This document shows positions 8,173 to 16,435 of a DNA stretch of 57,512 nt, one piece after another. How positions within the stretch are numbered: the first letter of the stretch is position 1; the number at the start of each line of letters is the position of its first letter. The notes beneath the pieces were generated by a model. That model saw only the letters and a program-made list of their open reading frames with translations, had not been told where the DNA came from and made no database searches. The stretch spans positions 1 to 57,512 of the forward strand of contig CAMLHZ010000018.1 in assembly GCA_946480085.1 (NCBI GenBank), given 5' to 3'. This DNA is from an uncultured Flavobacteriales bacterium. Its GTDB lineage: Bacteria > Bacteroidota > Bacteroidia > Flavobacteriales > Crocinitomicaceae. A program made the translations under genes and the position numbers.

Positions 8173-9642
8173 CTAATCTAACTTCTGCTCCAATAAACCA
8201 AACTCCTCATCCGTATAGTTTAATTCTTTTGCTACAGTTTTCAGTTTTGCTTTGTCGATTTTCTTCAAAGGGGCATAAAAGACATATTGACCGAAACCTT
8301 TCAGTTCATCCATTGGGTTTTGTTTACCTTGACTTTCTTTTTTCGTCACCAATAATGGTTTTACAACTTTCAGAATTTCGCGAAGGCCTCGTTCTTCGTC
8401 GAACAAAATCAATTTTTCAGGCAAATTTGGTGGCATCATCGTAATGGGCATATTTGCAATTTCCGGCAAATATTCAGTCATTAATTGCCATGAACTTTCA
8501 TCCTTCACTTTTGCCATCACTTCTCCCAAACTAGCGATTGTGCATGTCGAGATGTTTTGTTGAAACATTAAGTTGACCTTCTCGATGCCTGGTTTACCAA
8601 TTTCTTTCAGGATTTCGGTTGCGCGTTCCTCTAAACCGTTGCCGTGATTGGCGTGAAGTTTTAGAATGATCAGACAAAAATCAATAGTTACAGCAGGATT
8701 GTTTTTTTCATAAAGCGCATTCAGTTGATCGATTTTCATTTCTGCACTTTTCTCATCGGTACCAAAAGTCAATAATAAGTTAAAGTTTTCTTTTGAATAT
8801 TCAACATCCAAAAAGTTCGGAATGTTATTATAGAAAAGCCCTTTTTGCTGATACTCTCTTGATTTCGGGCCTTCTTTTTTCAATTGATAAACTTCTGAAA
8901 GCTTGTCGTAGATTACTCCTTCTTTTGGAAAATCGACCAAAAGCTTAATCAGTTCCGTTTCCGCCTCGGTTAGTTTGTTTTGTGCAATGTAATTTTCAGC
9001 GAGGTAGTATCCTGCATCCAATTTGTATTCTTCATCCAGCAAAAGTTTTTGGAAATAGGTATTCGATTCGTCGAATTGCTTTAAAGCCTGATGAACTTTG
9101 GCAGCATAGAAAATTTCTTCACTTCGGTTATAAATTTTAATCAGGTATTTCAAATCAACCAAAGCCGATTTAAAGTTCTCCTGTCTGAATTGCTCTTCCT
9201 CGTATGGAATAGAATTGGCTCGATAAACACTGCTTCCGTCAATGTTTTTCTGACCAGTCCCTAAATCACCCATTTCCATACTCATTCTGTATTTTCGCTC
9301 GATGAGTTGTGGGACACTTCCAAACTTTTTGATTCCTTCTTCAATGATTTCCAAACCTTCAAACCATTTCCCATTTCGAAATAAGGCATAACCATAGGTG
9401 TCGAACACGAAGAAGCAGTCCTTGTTTGTCTCGTATACTTTTTTGGAGTTAGCAACGGCAAAAGCGCTATTATTTTGTTCAATGGCAAGCAGTGAATTAT
9501 CCAGAAGTGAATTGGTGGTTTCATCGCATTGCGCAAAGTTCTCTGATGGTAATTTGTCGTACTTGAATGTATTTCTTTTATACTTCTGAGATAGCGACAA
9601 AAACGGAATGAAAGTCAAAATAAGGATGGTGGAAAGTCTCAT
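8173..9642 (-). CDS. tetratricopeptide-repeat protein, exported, 489 aa
   Basis: A signal peptide (MRLSTILILTFIPFLSLSQ) precedes a largely helical protein with several TPR-like units between about 50 and 300 (for example FYAAKVHQALKQFDESNTYFQKLL and YLAENYIAQNKLTEAETELIKLL regions). The C-terminal third is not recognised. TPR proteins of this sort scaffold complexes in the periplasm. It is the last host gene before the transposon; its 5' end lies 201 bp from the insertion duplication, so it is not interrupted. Confidence 0.75.
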   Translation of the reverse strand: MRLSTILILTFIPFLSLSQKYKRNTFKYDKLPSENFAQCDETTNSLLDNSLLAIEQNNSAFAVANSKKVYETNKDCFFVFDTYGYALFRNGKWFEGLEIIEEGIKKFGSVPQLIERKYRMSMEMGDLGTGQKNIDGSSVYRANSIPYEEEQFRQENFKSALVDLKYLIKIYNRSEEIFYAAKVHQALKQFDESNTYFQKLLLDEEYKLDAGYYLAENYIAQNKLTEAETELIKLLVDFPKEGVIYDKLSEVYQLKKEGPKSREYQQKGLFYNNIPNFLDVEYSKENFNLLLTFGTDEKSAEMKIDQLNALYEKNNPAVTIDFCLIILKLHANHGNGLEERATEILKEIGKPGIEKVNLMFQQNISTCTIASLGEVMAKVKDESSWQLMTEYLPEIANMPITMMPPNLPEKLILFDEERGLREILKVVKPLLVTKKESQGKQNPMDELKGFGQYVFYAPLKKIDKAKLKTVAKELNYTDEEFGLLEQKLD

Positions 9643-9843
9643 TTGGAAATCTTTTTTGAGTTAAATTGAATACTTAGCGAATATACTTAATCATTTTATT
9701 CAAATTTTCTTCACGTGGAAGATTTTCGTTCTTCTCAATAAAATCAATAGCAAAGCCGATAATTACCGTTTATAAACGAAAAATATTCGACAGTAAATAG
9801 ATAAAAGTCGAATCTAGATTTGGAGCTGCTACAACTTTGCATC
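9643..9843. other. host intergenic flank left of the transposon
   Basis: No gene seen. It contains a perfect 12-bp palindrome CGTTTATAAACG (9767-9778) and an inverted repeat ATTCGAC...GTCGAAT (9785-9791 and 9807-9813), both possible protein-binding sites. Before insertion this segment would have continued directly into the ssb gene now at 34440, so it probably holds at least part of the original ssb promoter region; CAACTTTGC at 9831-9839 is one mismatch from a -7 box. Confidence 0.4.
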
Positions 9844-9848
9844 ATCAA
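9844..9848. repeat. 5-bp target site duplication, left copy (ATCAA)
   Basis: Identical to 34376-34380; lies immediately outside the terminal TGTC. Confidence 0.85.
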
Positions 9849-9901
9849 TGTCAGATTCAGAAGTTACTGTCAATTTTCATAAGTACTTGTCAATACTTGT
9901 C
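9849..9901. repeat. transposon left end with TnsB-type binding repeats
   Basis: TGTC occurs at 9849, 9868, 9888 and 9898. The first unit is TGTC-AGA-TTCAGAAG-TTAC, the second TGTC-AATT-TTCATAAG-TACT; the last two are truncated. These mirror the units at the right end and are the expected binding sites of the TnsB transposase. Confidence 0.85.
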
Positions 9902-10147
9902 TATGAGTAATTTATAGAGGTCTGTGATGTTTGAGTTAAAGTATTGAATTGCACTCAATATGGCAATTTAAAAAAATAGCCATATCACTTCAGACTTCTC
10001 TATGAACACTCTATAGGAAAAATCTATAAGACTAACCAGTAATTTCAAGATACTCATTGGTCTCCACAATATTTCGGAAAACATCATTGATAAAAAATAT
10101 GGCGGAGTAGAAAAAAAAATGTATAACTTAATGGAAATGTTCAGGTT
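9902..10147. other. AT-rich subterminal region of the transposon
   Basis: No gene or clear hairpin seen. It is AT-rich with poly-A stretches. It should hold the promoter of the 269-aa gene at 10148, but I find no good TTG/TAnnTTTG pair. Confidence 0.3.
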
Positions 10148-10957
10148 ATGGAAAAACTATTCACTATTCTAGCATTCATCAGTTACACTTTTTCAGTGAT
10201 TGGTCAAAAGGATCCCACTGTAAATCCATATTGGCTAATCAGCGATTTGAATTCCAAAGGAATTTCCTACAAAAGTTCTGGGCAAGTATCGATTGGAAAA
10301 GTAAATAACGAAACGATGTTCCCAGGCCCCAAACCCGTAAACCATCAGAAAAAAGTTCTTTCAGTTACTATTCCTTCAGGCGCGACTATTTTGGGTATAC
10401 ATCCATTTATTGTGAATATTGATGGTTTGAAAGACCCTGGCGGAGATCCAAATAATATTCCTTGGGGCACGACCCCGGATATTGATTACAGGTGGGGGAC
10501 ATTTCATAGTCCACAGAAAACCGCTCTAGCTTCGGGAGAGACATTGGTGACTGTCGAATACGATAATTGGAGTGATGTCGAAACGCGTGCGGGTTTTCTT
10601 ATTGTTGAATATTCAGGCGGTATTGTGAGCAAAACTCAGCCTGCCAAGATTACCGTCGATAATACTAATTCTAAAGTTTCTGTAAAGTTCTATAATCCAA
10701 CCGGCCTTTCAAGAAGCGTTTACTTGTATGTTACTGAAGTAGAAAATAACAGTACAGTTAATTTTTGTGATGTTGCTACATATGTAGGAAACCTACAACC
10801 AGGAGATGAAGTTTTTCAAACCCTTACTAAAGGTAAAATGCTGATGTGGGGTGCCTATACCATAGAAGACTGTACGTACGGAAATAGCTGTGCGGCAACC
10901 GGATCAACATTGGGTATGTGTCCAACTTCATGTGAAATTTCAATAAATGCTCAATGA
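10148..10957 (+). CDS. hypothetical secreted protein, 269 aa
   Basis: Starts with a signal peptide (MEKLFTILAFISYTFSVIGQ). The mature protein is rich in beta-forming and polar residues. Its C-terminal ~60 residues contain five cysteines (DCTYGNSCAATGSTLGMCPTSC region), probably disulfide-bonded outside the cytoplasm. No family recognised. It is the first cargo gene next to the transposon left end and is followed at once (2-bp gap) by a small Cys-containing protein, so the two probably form an operon. Confidence 0.65.
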   Translation: MEKLFTILAFISYTFSVIGQKDPTVNPYWLISDLNSKGISYKSSGQVSIGKVNNETMFPGPKPVNHQKKVLSVTIPSGATILGIHPFIVNIDGLKDPGGDPNNIPWGTTPDIDYRWGTFHSPQKTALASGETLVTVEYDNWSDVETRAGFLIVEYSGGIVSKTQPAKITVDNTNSKVSVKFYNPTGLSRSVYLYVTEVENNSTVNFCDVATYVGNLQPGDEVFQTLTKGKMLMWGAYTIEDCTYGNSCAATGSTLGMCPTSCEISINAQ

Positions 10958-10958
10958 T

Positions 10959-11135
10959 ATGGAAAATAACGAGTGTGTTTACAACGGTAATACCTTTTCT
11001 CACGGGTCAACAGTTTGTTCTAATGGAAGCGAATTAGTGTGTAATAATGGCAATTGGGAGCCTACAGGAAAATCATGCAATGCTGAGTCTTCAGAATCTA
11101 TGCAAAACAAAGAAAAAGGAATAGAAGAAAAGTAA
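10959..11135 (+). CDS. small DUF1496-like protein, 58 aa
   Basis: The motif CVYNGNTFSHGSTVCSNG near the N-terminus resembles the short cysteine motif of DUF1496 proteins (CxYxGxxYSxG). It has four cysteines and a polar tail. I prefer the ATG at 10959, one base after the upstream stop; an ATG at 10947 would overlap that gene and add MLND. There is no signal peptide. Function unknown. Confidence 0.5.
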   Translation: MENNECVYNGNTFSHGSTVCSNGSELVCNNGNWEPTGKSCNAESSESMQNKEKGIEEK

Positions 11136-11520
11136 TCGGTCGGCTAAGAATATTCAAAATCTCTATATGATTGTAGTTTTGGTGCTATCTATTTAACTTT
11201 ATTATACATCTAATCCGGAATAATAAGGTTTGTGGAACGAGTTGAATTCTATCGTTTTCATGCATAGTACACGTTTGTTAAACACTTGGCTTTAATTGAC
11301 GTCCTCAAAAGGTTTTAATAAATATGTTTTAAAGTGGTGATTTGTCCGAATCCCTATATCTATGTGTAATCAAAAGAACATCATTAGATCAGCGCCTGTT
11401 AATTGTCAAGTGTTAAAAAACATTCGTTCTAGGTCTAATTATTTTGTAAGTGTCTCATTGTGATTAGATAATAAGTTTTATATTTCCGTAATAAACCATT
11501 ATTCATTAATAACCGCTGCT
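11136..11520. other. 385-bp gap without recognised genes
   Basis: AT-rich; no ORF of note, no strong hairpin plus T run. It presumably contains the promoter of the 296-aa gene that follows. Confidence 0.3.
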
Positions 11521-12411
11521 ATGAAGTCTATACCAACTATCTGCTTATGCATATTAATTTTCGTCACTGTTAATAGTTTTTCCCAAACTCCATTTACGAC
11601 TTTAGTTAAAGAACCAATTTATCTTCAAAAAGATGAGGGGAACAAGTATTCTGAGTCTACTAAACAGGCTTTTGATGCTAAGACGGTTTTTAATAATAAA
11701 ACTGTTGCTAAGGCAGATACTGATACAATTGATTTCTTTCAGAACAATTCATTAGGAGTGAATCTATTATCTCATGGAGATGCCCGTTTTGGAGTAAGCT
11801 CAAAAGTCATTCACTACAAATTCTATTTTGCCAATCCCACTGTCACAAATACCAGCCGGACATTTCATTGGAATATTCCACTGTTGTTAATCTCACGATT
11901 TTCGAGCAATTACGATTCAATTAATTCTGCCGCAGCACTGGATTTGGTAGACTACCAAGCCACTCCGGTAACCTTGCGAATTATGCCATCTTGGAAACTT
12001 TCAAAAAACAAGAATTTTACGGATAAATTGTTTGCTGGGTTTTACGCAGACCTTCGAGGGTTGAATTTGCGTAACAGTTTGAACACCGGATACGATCTTA
12101 AGCTTTGTGGTGCTGGTGGGTTAGGCTTTACCTATCAAGGAGATGGGAGCGTCGGAACGTACAATGAAAAAGGTGAAAGGGAACCAGGTATTTATTCTGT
12201 TTCCGCAATGTTCCAAACTGCCATTGGAGATAAGGATGTGATACAGCGTTTATTCCAGACTAACGATAACTACATTATGTCCTTTCAATCTTATATTGTG
12301 TTTTACACAAAGGTGAAGAGTCGATTCAATTTCAAGTTAGGATATCAATATTTCTTTCGACCAACGATAACAGGAAACTGGTCAACATTTTCATTCGCGG
12401 TTGGGATATGA
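11521..12411 (+). CDS. hypothetical outer-membrane beta-barrel-like protein, 296 aa
   Basis: A signal peptide (MKSIPTICLCILIFVTVNSFSQ) is followed by ~60 polar residues and then alternating hydrophobic/polar strands with aromatic residues (for example FNFKLGYQYFFRP and a final FSFAVGI), which suggests a small outer-membrane beta-barrel. No specific family recognised. The next gene starts about 50 bp downstream on the same strand and encodes a metzincin-like protein. Confidence 0.6.
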   Translation: MKSIPTICLCILIFVTVNSFSQTPFTTLVKEPIYLQKDEGNKYSESTKQAFDAKTVFNNKTVAKADTDTIDFFQNNSLGVNLLSHGDARFGVSSKVIHYKFYFANPTVTNTSRTFHWNIPLLLISRFSSNYDSINSAAALDLVDYQATPVTLRIMPSWKLSKNKNFTDKLFAGFYADLRGLNLRNSLNTGYDLKLCGAGGLGFTYQGDGSVGTYNEKGEREPGIYSVSAMFQTAIGDKDVIQRLFQTNDNYIMSFQSYIVFYTKVKSRFNFKLGYQYFFRPTITGNWSTFSFAVGI

Positions 12412-12460
12412 GTTTTCAATCGTTCAATATCATATTTTTCAACGTTTTAACCTTTCAAAT

Positions 12461-13087
12461 ATGACAACTATTTCATTAAGTAAACCAATTCAAAATGCAA
12501 CGGGGGATAGATTAGTGTTTTCCCAGAATGCTATAGAACTTATGGGGAAAATTGTAAATGATCGAAGATTTCTAGACTCGATTAATCAAGCCGTTTTTTC
12601 AGACTCGCTATGCGCTTTAGATAGTGGTGAGATTGTTCAGTTAACGAATCAGCAACTTGTAGATAAGATTGTTACTGGTAAGGAGTACAAGACGACAGCT
12701 GATGATGTCATTTCGTTGCTAATAAAATTTGCTCGGTTAGGAAGAGGGACGATTGGAAGCATGACACCTCCCAGCCCGCTGATAACAACGAACACTAGAT
12801 ATTTATCTATTTGGATGGCCAATAATGACCAGTTATCCTTGGCTGGACAATGGATGCATGAATGGATGCATGTCGCTGGTATGAGACACAGAAGTTCTAC
12901 ACCGGATTTTCTTGATTCAACTTATCAGGTTGGTCAATTGTTTGTTAATACTGGAAGATTGATCGAGTTGGCTTCGGATAAATCTCCAGACTCAGTTGCT
13001 AAGCTTGGTTTGGGCTATGTTGAGGGTATTAAAACGATGAAAATTCCGGAGGAACTGGTTGCCTCTGAAACTGAATCTTCCAAGTAA
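12461..13087 (+). CDS. putative zinc protease with full metzincin motif, 208 aa
   Basis: Residues 133-143 read HEWMHVAGMRH, a perfect HExxHxxGxxH zinc-binding motif: H133, H137 and H143 would bind zinc and E134 would be the catalytic base. No signal peptide is present, and the protein is otherwise not recognised. I start at the ATG at 12461; an upstream in-frame TTG at 12401 overlaps the previous gene and is less likely. The absence of an export signal makes a classic secreted protease doubtful. It could act inside the cell, be exported by another route, or be a catalytic relic. It sits in a run of four same-strand cargo genes. Confidence 0.55.
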   Translation: MTTISLSKPIQNATGDRLVFSQNAIELMGKIVNDRRFLDSINQAVFSDSLCALDSGEIVQLTNQQLVDKIVTGKEYKTTADDVISLLIKFARLGRGTIGSMTPPSPLITTNTRYLSIWMANNDQLSLAGQWMHEWMHVAGMRHRSSTPDFLDSTYQVGQLFVNTGRLIELASDKSPDSVAKLGLGYVEGIKTMKIPEELVASETESSK

Positions 13088-13108
13088 GTATGAATACAAT
13101 TTATTAAA

Positions 13109-13447
13109 ATGGCAATAGAACTAAATTCACTTGATATAGTAAGGCAATACGTATCGGGAGTACTTGGAAGATCCAAGCATCATGCGCCGAATGTTAGTTC
13201 GGTGGCTCTTGCTTTAGTAGGAAACGTTCTCTGGAGATCGACAGGTCCAATTGAAGTTCGAGAGTATTCTGGTGAAACTGCTAATGTTTTATGGTTTAAT
13301 ATTCGCAATAGACGATTTGCCTTTGTATACAACCACGAAACGGAGGAGATAGAGTTAAGGAATCGCACCATGAAAGGACAAACAATTGTTTGTTTTAATA
13401 ATTCTATGAGTACAACCGAGATAAGAAAAATATTTGAAAGGCTCTAA
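13109..13447 (+). CDS. hypothetical protein, 112 aa
   Basis: A small soluble protein with no signal peptide or membrane segment. The middle (NVLWFNIRNRRFAFVYNHETEEIELR) predicts beta strands, and the end (MSTTEIRKIFERL) a helix. I have an impression of similar small proteins in mobile cargo of other bacteria but cannot name a family. It lies 21 bp after the metzincin-like gene. Confidence 0.55.
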   Translation: MAIELNSLDIVRQYVSGVLGRSKHHAPNVSSVALALVGNVLWRSTGPIEVREYSGETANVLWFNIRNRRFAFVYNHETEEIELRNRTMKGQTIVCFNNSMSTTEIRKIFERL

Positions 13448-13480
13448 TGTACATTAAGAGTCATAAGTAAAACTATACGC

Positions 13481-13954
13481 ATGATTGAAGAAAAAGAAAG
13501 AAATGATATCCTGGAATATTTATTTAAAGGATATTTAGAAAATGTTGGGACGTTTATGATCAATCTAAATCCATTGATTGATAAATTGGGAGAAGGAGTT
13601 CATTTGAAGTTTAAATTACTCGAGGCTGAAGGAATTCTACGGCGGTTAGAAACTACAAGCCAATATGGAACTTTAGCGCTGTTATCGTTTAAAGGAGCGT
13701 ATACAGCTAATCCTGGGTATTTTGTTCAAGAAAGTGATAAAGCGATCAACGCACTGATTCATGAAGGTGAAAGTTGTCATTTGCTCCTAGCATTAGGAAT
13801 GGATGAGAATAAAATTCAACTTGCTTTTGATGTAGTTTCGTATATGCAAGATGAAGGTCTCGCTTTTTTAGGTAAAAAGCCGGACCATCATACGCTCACA
13901 ATTTCAAATCGCGGTAGGGAATATTATTACGAAATGCAATCTCGTTTTTTATGA
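13481..13954 (+). CDS. hypothetical protein, 157 aa, winged-helix-like
   Basis: A soluble protein with alternating helices and two short beta pieces. The segment LIDKLGEGVHLKFKLLEAEGILRRLE and the C-terminal LTISNRGREYYYEM resemble a winged-helix arrangement. No family recognised. It is the last gene of the left cargo group; a clear terminator follows 76 bp downstream. Confidence 0.55.
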   Translation: MIEEKERNDILEYLFKGYLENVGTFMINLNPLIDKLGEGVHLKFKLLEAEGILRRLETTSQYGTLALLSFKGAYTANPGYFVQESDKAINALIHEGESCHLLLALGMDENKIQLAFDVVSYMQDEGLAFLGKKPDHHTLTISNRGREYYYEMQSRFL

Positions 13955-14030
13955 TTTTTCTCCTAAAGCTTAAAAATAGTCTAGGCGCCTGAAATTGCTA
14001 TAATTTCACTGTTGATCCTCATCGTATTTA

Positions 14031-14057
14031 ACTCCTGTAATGCAGGAGTTTTTTTTT
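14031..14057 (+). terminator. rho-independent terminator
   Basis: Perfect stem ACTCCTG/CAGGAGT (14031-14037 and 14043-14049) with loop TAATG and a run of nine T. It ends the 11521-13954 gene group and insulates the defence operon downstream. The rest of the 13955-14360 gap is very AT-rich and leads into the promoter at 14293. Confidence 0.9.
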
Positions 14058-14292
14058 GCCCAAAAAAAATATCTCGCTACTCGTTCCGGTTTCATTGAGC
14101 CCTAAGGTGTCCATTAGTTGATCGTAAATAGGTTACGTTCAAGAAACCAAATCTTTGATCAATGATAAGGGAATTCGTTGATAACAAACTAATTAATTAG
14201 GTGTTTATTTTGTTTTTAATATATATTATAAAACATTATAAAAAATTATCAAAATTAAATAAATATATATGTTGTATTATAATGATAATTGC

Positions 14293-14322
14293 TTGTTTTA
14301 ATCAATTAAATTGGTATTTTTG
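14293..14322 (+). promoter_or_regulatory. Flavobacteriales-type promoter of the methylase/ATPase operon
   Basis: TTG (14293-14295), a 19-bp spacer, then TATTTTTG (14315-14322): an exact match to TTG-N19-TAnnTTTG. The leader to the HTH gene would be about 33 nt. Confidence 0.7.
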
Positions 14323-14360
14323 CTAGAACTCAAGATTTGACACATTCTCTTCTATAGCGG

Positions 14361-14567
14361 ATGAATAGGATAAAGGACATTCTTAAAGAACAAGGTAGAT
14401 CGCAAACGTGGTTGGCTAAGACTATTGGTAAGAGTTACCCGATAGTTACAAATTACTGTAACAATAAGTCGCAGCCGAGTATAAAGTTGCTTTATCAAAT
14501 AGCAAAGGCGATAGATGTAGAAGTCCGTGAGTTACTAGTTCCCTCAAAAAAACAAAGACATGGTTAA
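14361..14567 (+). CDS. XRE/Cro-type HTH regulator (controller-like), 68 aa
   Basis: The whole protein is one helix-turn-helix domain (LKEQGRSQTWLAKTIGKSYP then a recognition region IVTNYCNNKSQPS). It overlaps the methyltransferase start by eight bases, as controller (C) proteins of restriction-modification systems commonly sit next to their methylase. It probably sets the timing or level of the operon from the promoter at 14293. Operator half-sites are not evident to me in the AT-rich leader. Confidence 0.8.
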   Translation: MNRIKDILKEQGRSQTWLAKTIGKSYPIVTNYCNNKSQPSIKLLYQIAKAIDVEVRELLVPSKKQRHG

Positions 14568-16434
14568 GAAACAGAAGGCAGAATTGAAAACGAAACCGTT
14601 TCTAAAATGGGCAGGGGGTAAAACCCAGTTGCTTAGTGAACTGGAGGCTACTGTTCCTAAAAAGTATGGTACTTACTTCGAGCCGTTTTTGGGTGGGGCA
14701 GCTCTTTTCTTTCACCTGAAGCCAAAGAGAGCAATCTTGTCGGATGCAAATTATGAATTGATTAACTGTTATACTGTTGTAAAGACAAGAGTTGATGAAT
14801 TGATTGAGGAACTTGAGAACTTCCAAAATGAGAAGGAGTTTTATTATGGAGTTCGAAGTACAGATCCAGAAACATTAAGTGATATTCAAAGAGCTGCAAG
14901 ATTCATTTTTTTAAATCGAACATGTTTTAATGGTTTGTACCGAGTGAATAAAAAAGGAGAGTTTAATGTTCCTTTCGGAAAGAACGTTAATGCCAATTTT
15001 AAGGATGTAGAAAGATTAAAAGCCGCGAGTGAGGCTCTTCAAGGGGCAACCTTGATTTGTGATGATTACAAGTCAGTTTTGAATACACATGCGAAAAAAG
15101 GGGATTTCGTTTTTTTAGATCCTCCGTATCATCCAATAGGAAAGAGCTCTGATTTTCAGCGCTATACCAAAGACTTTTTTTATGAAGACGATCAAATCGA
15201 ATTAAGGGATGAGTTTAATAGGCTCGTAAACCTGGGAGTTAAAGTAGTTGAAACAAATTCTAATGCAATGTTTATAAAAGATTTGTATGCTGGTCATTCA
15301 ATAGATGTTATTGAAACCAAACGAATGATAAATAGTAACTCGAATAAAAGAGTCGGTCAGGATTTGATTATTTCCTCAATTGAAGGTGTTAGTATTGCGC
15401 CAACCCAACTTGAGTTACTTGAGAATTTCCCTGGAACAAGGTACATGGGGAGTAAGTATAAGATTTTGCCGTTTCTCTGGGATTCGATAAAGGATTTACA
15501 GTTTGAAACTGTTTTGGATGCTTTTTCTGGAAGTGGCTGTGTCTCGTACATGCTAAAGAAAAAGGGCTTTGAGGTTTATAGTAATGACTTCATGGCGTTC
15601 TCTTCAAAGATTACGCATGCCTTGATTCAAAATTCAGAGAATAAGATTACCGATTCGGATTTGAAGAAGCTTTTGAAAGAGAATGCTCCCGGGGATGAAT
15701 TTATTAGAAAAACATTTGTGGGGCTTTATTTCAGTGATGAAGACAATATTTTCTTGGATAATTTGCGCTTAAACATTGAAGCGTTAAATAATAAGGACAA
15801 GAAGGCATTGGCTTTGGCGGCGATATCTCGCGCATGTTTAAAAAAACGTCCCAGAGGTCTGTTTACGTATACTGGTGATCGATATAATGATGGGAGGCGT
15901 GATCTTCAAATGTCTCTTAAAGATCATTTTATTGAGAATGTAAAAGCTTTTAACAGCGCTGTTTTTGATAACGGAAAAAAGAACAAAGCTTATAATAGGG
16001 ATGTCTTTGATCTAGGTGATGTAAAAGCGGATTTAGTATATTTTGATCCGCCATATTTGACCTCTAAATCTGACAACGATTACACCAGAAGATACCATTT
16101 TATCGAAGGGTTGGTGAAGAATTGGGAAGGTCTGGATATTCAGTACGAAACAAAGACAAAGAAATTTAAGAAGTATGCTTCTCCTTTTGATTCAAAAAGC
16201 ACCGTTAATGATGCGTTGGATAGGCTTTTTAATCAGCATAAGGACAGTATAATAGTCGTTTCCTATTCATCAAATTCGATTCCAGCGAAGGAAGAAATGA
16301 TTGAGCTACTGAAGAGATACAAAAAAGTAGTTGAAATAAAGGAAGTGGATTATCTTTACTCCATCGGTAACCAAGGCCATAAGGTTGGCGATAATGCGAA
16401 TAAGGTTAAAGAGTATTTATTTATTGCAAGATAA
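14560..16434 (+). CDS. fused double D12-class adenine-N6 DNA methyltransferase
   Basis: 624 residues containing two complete methyltransferase domains. Domain 1 (about 12-275) has FLKWAGGK (14-21), the SAM motif FEPFLGG and the catalytic DPPY (187-190). Domain 2 (about 288-624) has RYMGSK, the SAM motif DAFSGSG (320-326) and DPPY (496-499). Both are of the Dam/D12 type that methylates adenine N6. A tandem fusion as in M.FokI usually serves an asymmetric site, each half modifying one strand. The gene overlaps the HTH gene by eight bases and is followed one base later by the DUF262 gene, so translation is tightly linked. The recognition sequence cannot be read from the protein. Confidence 0.88.
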   Translation: MVKKQKAELKTKPFLKWAGGKTQLLSELEATVPKKYGTYFEPFLGGAALFFHLKPKRAILSDANYELINCYTVVKTRVDELIEELENFQNEKEFYYGVRSTDPETLSDIQRAARFIFLNRTCFNGLYRVNKKGEFNVPFGKNVNANFKDVERLKAASEALQGATLICDDYKSVLNTHAKKGDFVFLDPPYHPIGKSSDFQRYTKDFFYEDDQIELRDEFNRLVNLGVKVVETNSNAMFIKDLYAGHSIDVIETKRMINSNSNKRVGQDLIISSIEGVSIAPTQLELLENFPGTRYMGSKYKILPFLWDSIKDLQFETVLDAFSGSGCVSYMLKKKGFEVYSNDFMAFSSKITHALIQNSENKITDSDLKKLLKENAPGDEFIRKTFVGLYFSDEDNIFLDNLRLNIEALNNKDKKALALAAISRACLKKRPRGLFTYTGDRYNDGRRDLQMSLKDHFIENVKAFNSAVFDNGKKNKAYNRDVFDLGDVKADLVYFDPPYLTSKSDNDYTRRYHFIEGLVKNWEGLDIQYETKTKKFKKYASPFDSKSTVNDALDRLFNQHKDSIIVVSYSSNSIPAKEEMIELLKRYKKVVEIKEVDYLYSIGNQGHKVGDNANKVKEYLFIAR

Positions 16435-16435
16435 A

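Noticed and set aside
9767..9813. Palindromes in the left flank as the transposon recognition site
   Set aside because: They lie on the cargo side; in Tn7 the recognised target lies next to the tnsA-side end, which here faces ssb.
12401..12460. TTG start for the metzincin-like gene
   Set aside because: It overlaps the previous gene and the downstream ATG at 12461 gives a sensible N-terminus.
16385..16435. Earlier start for the DUF262 protein
   Set aside because: It would overlap the methylase by 50 bp; the ATG at 16436 sits one base after its stop, fitting the tight spacing of the operon.
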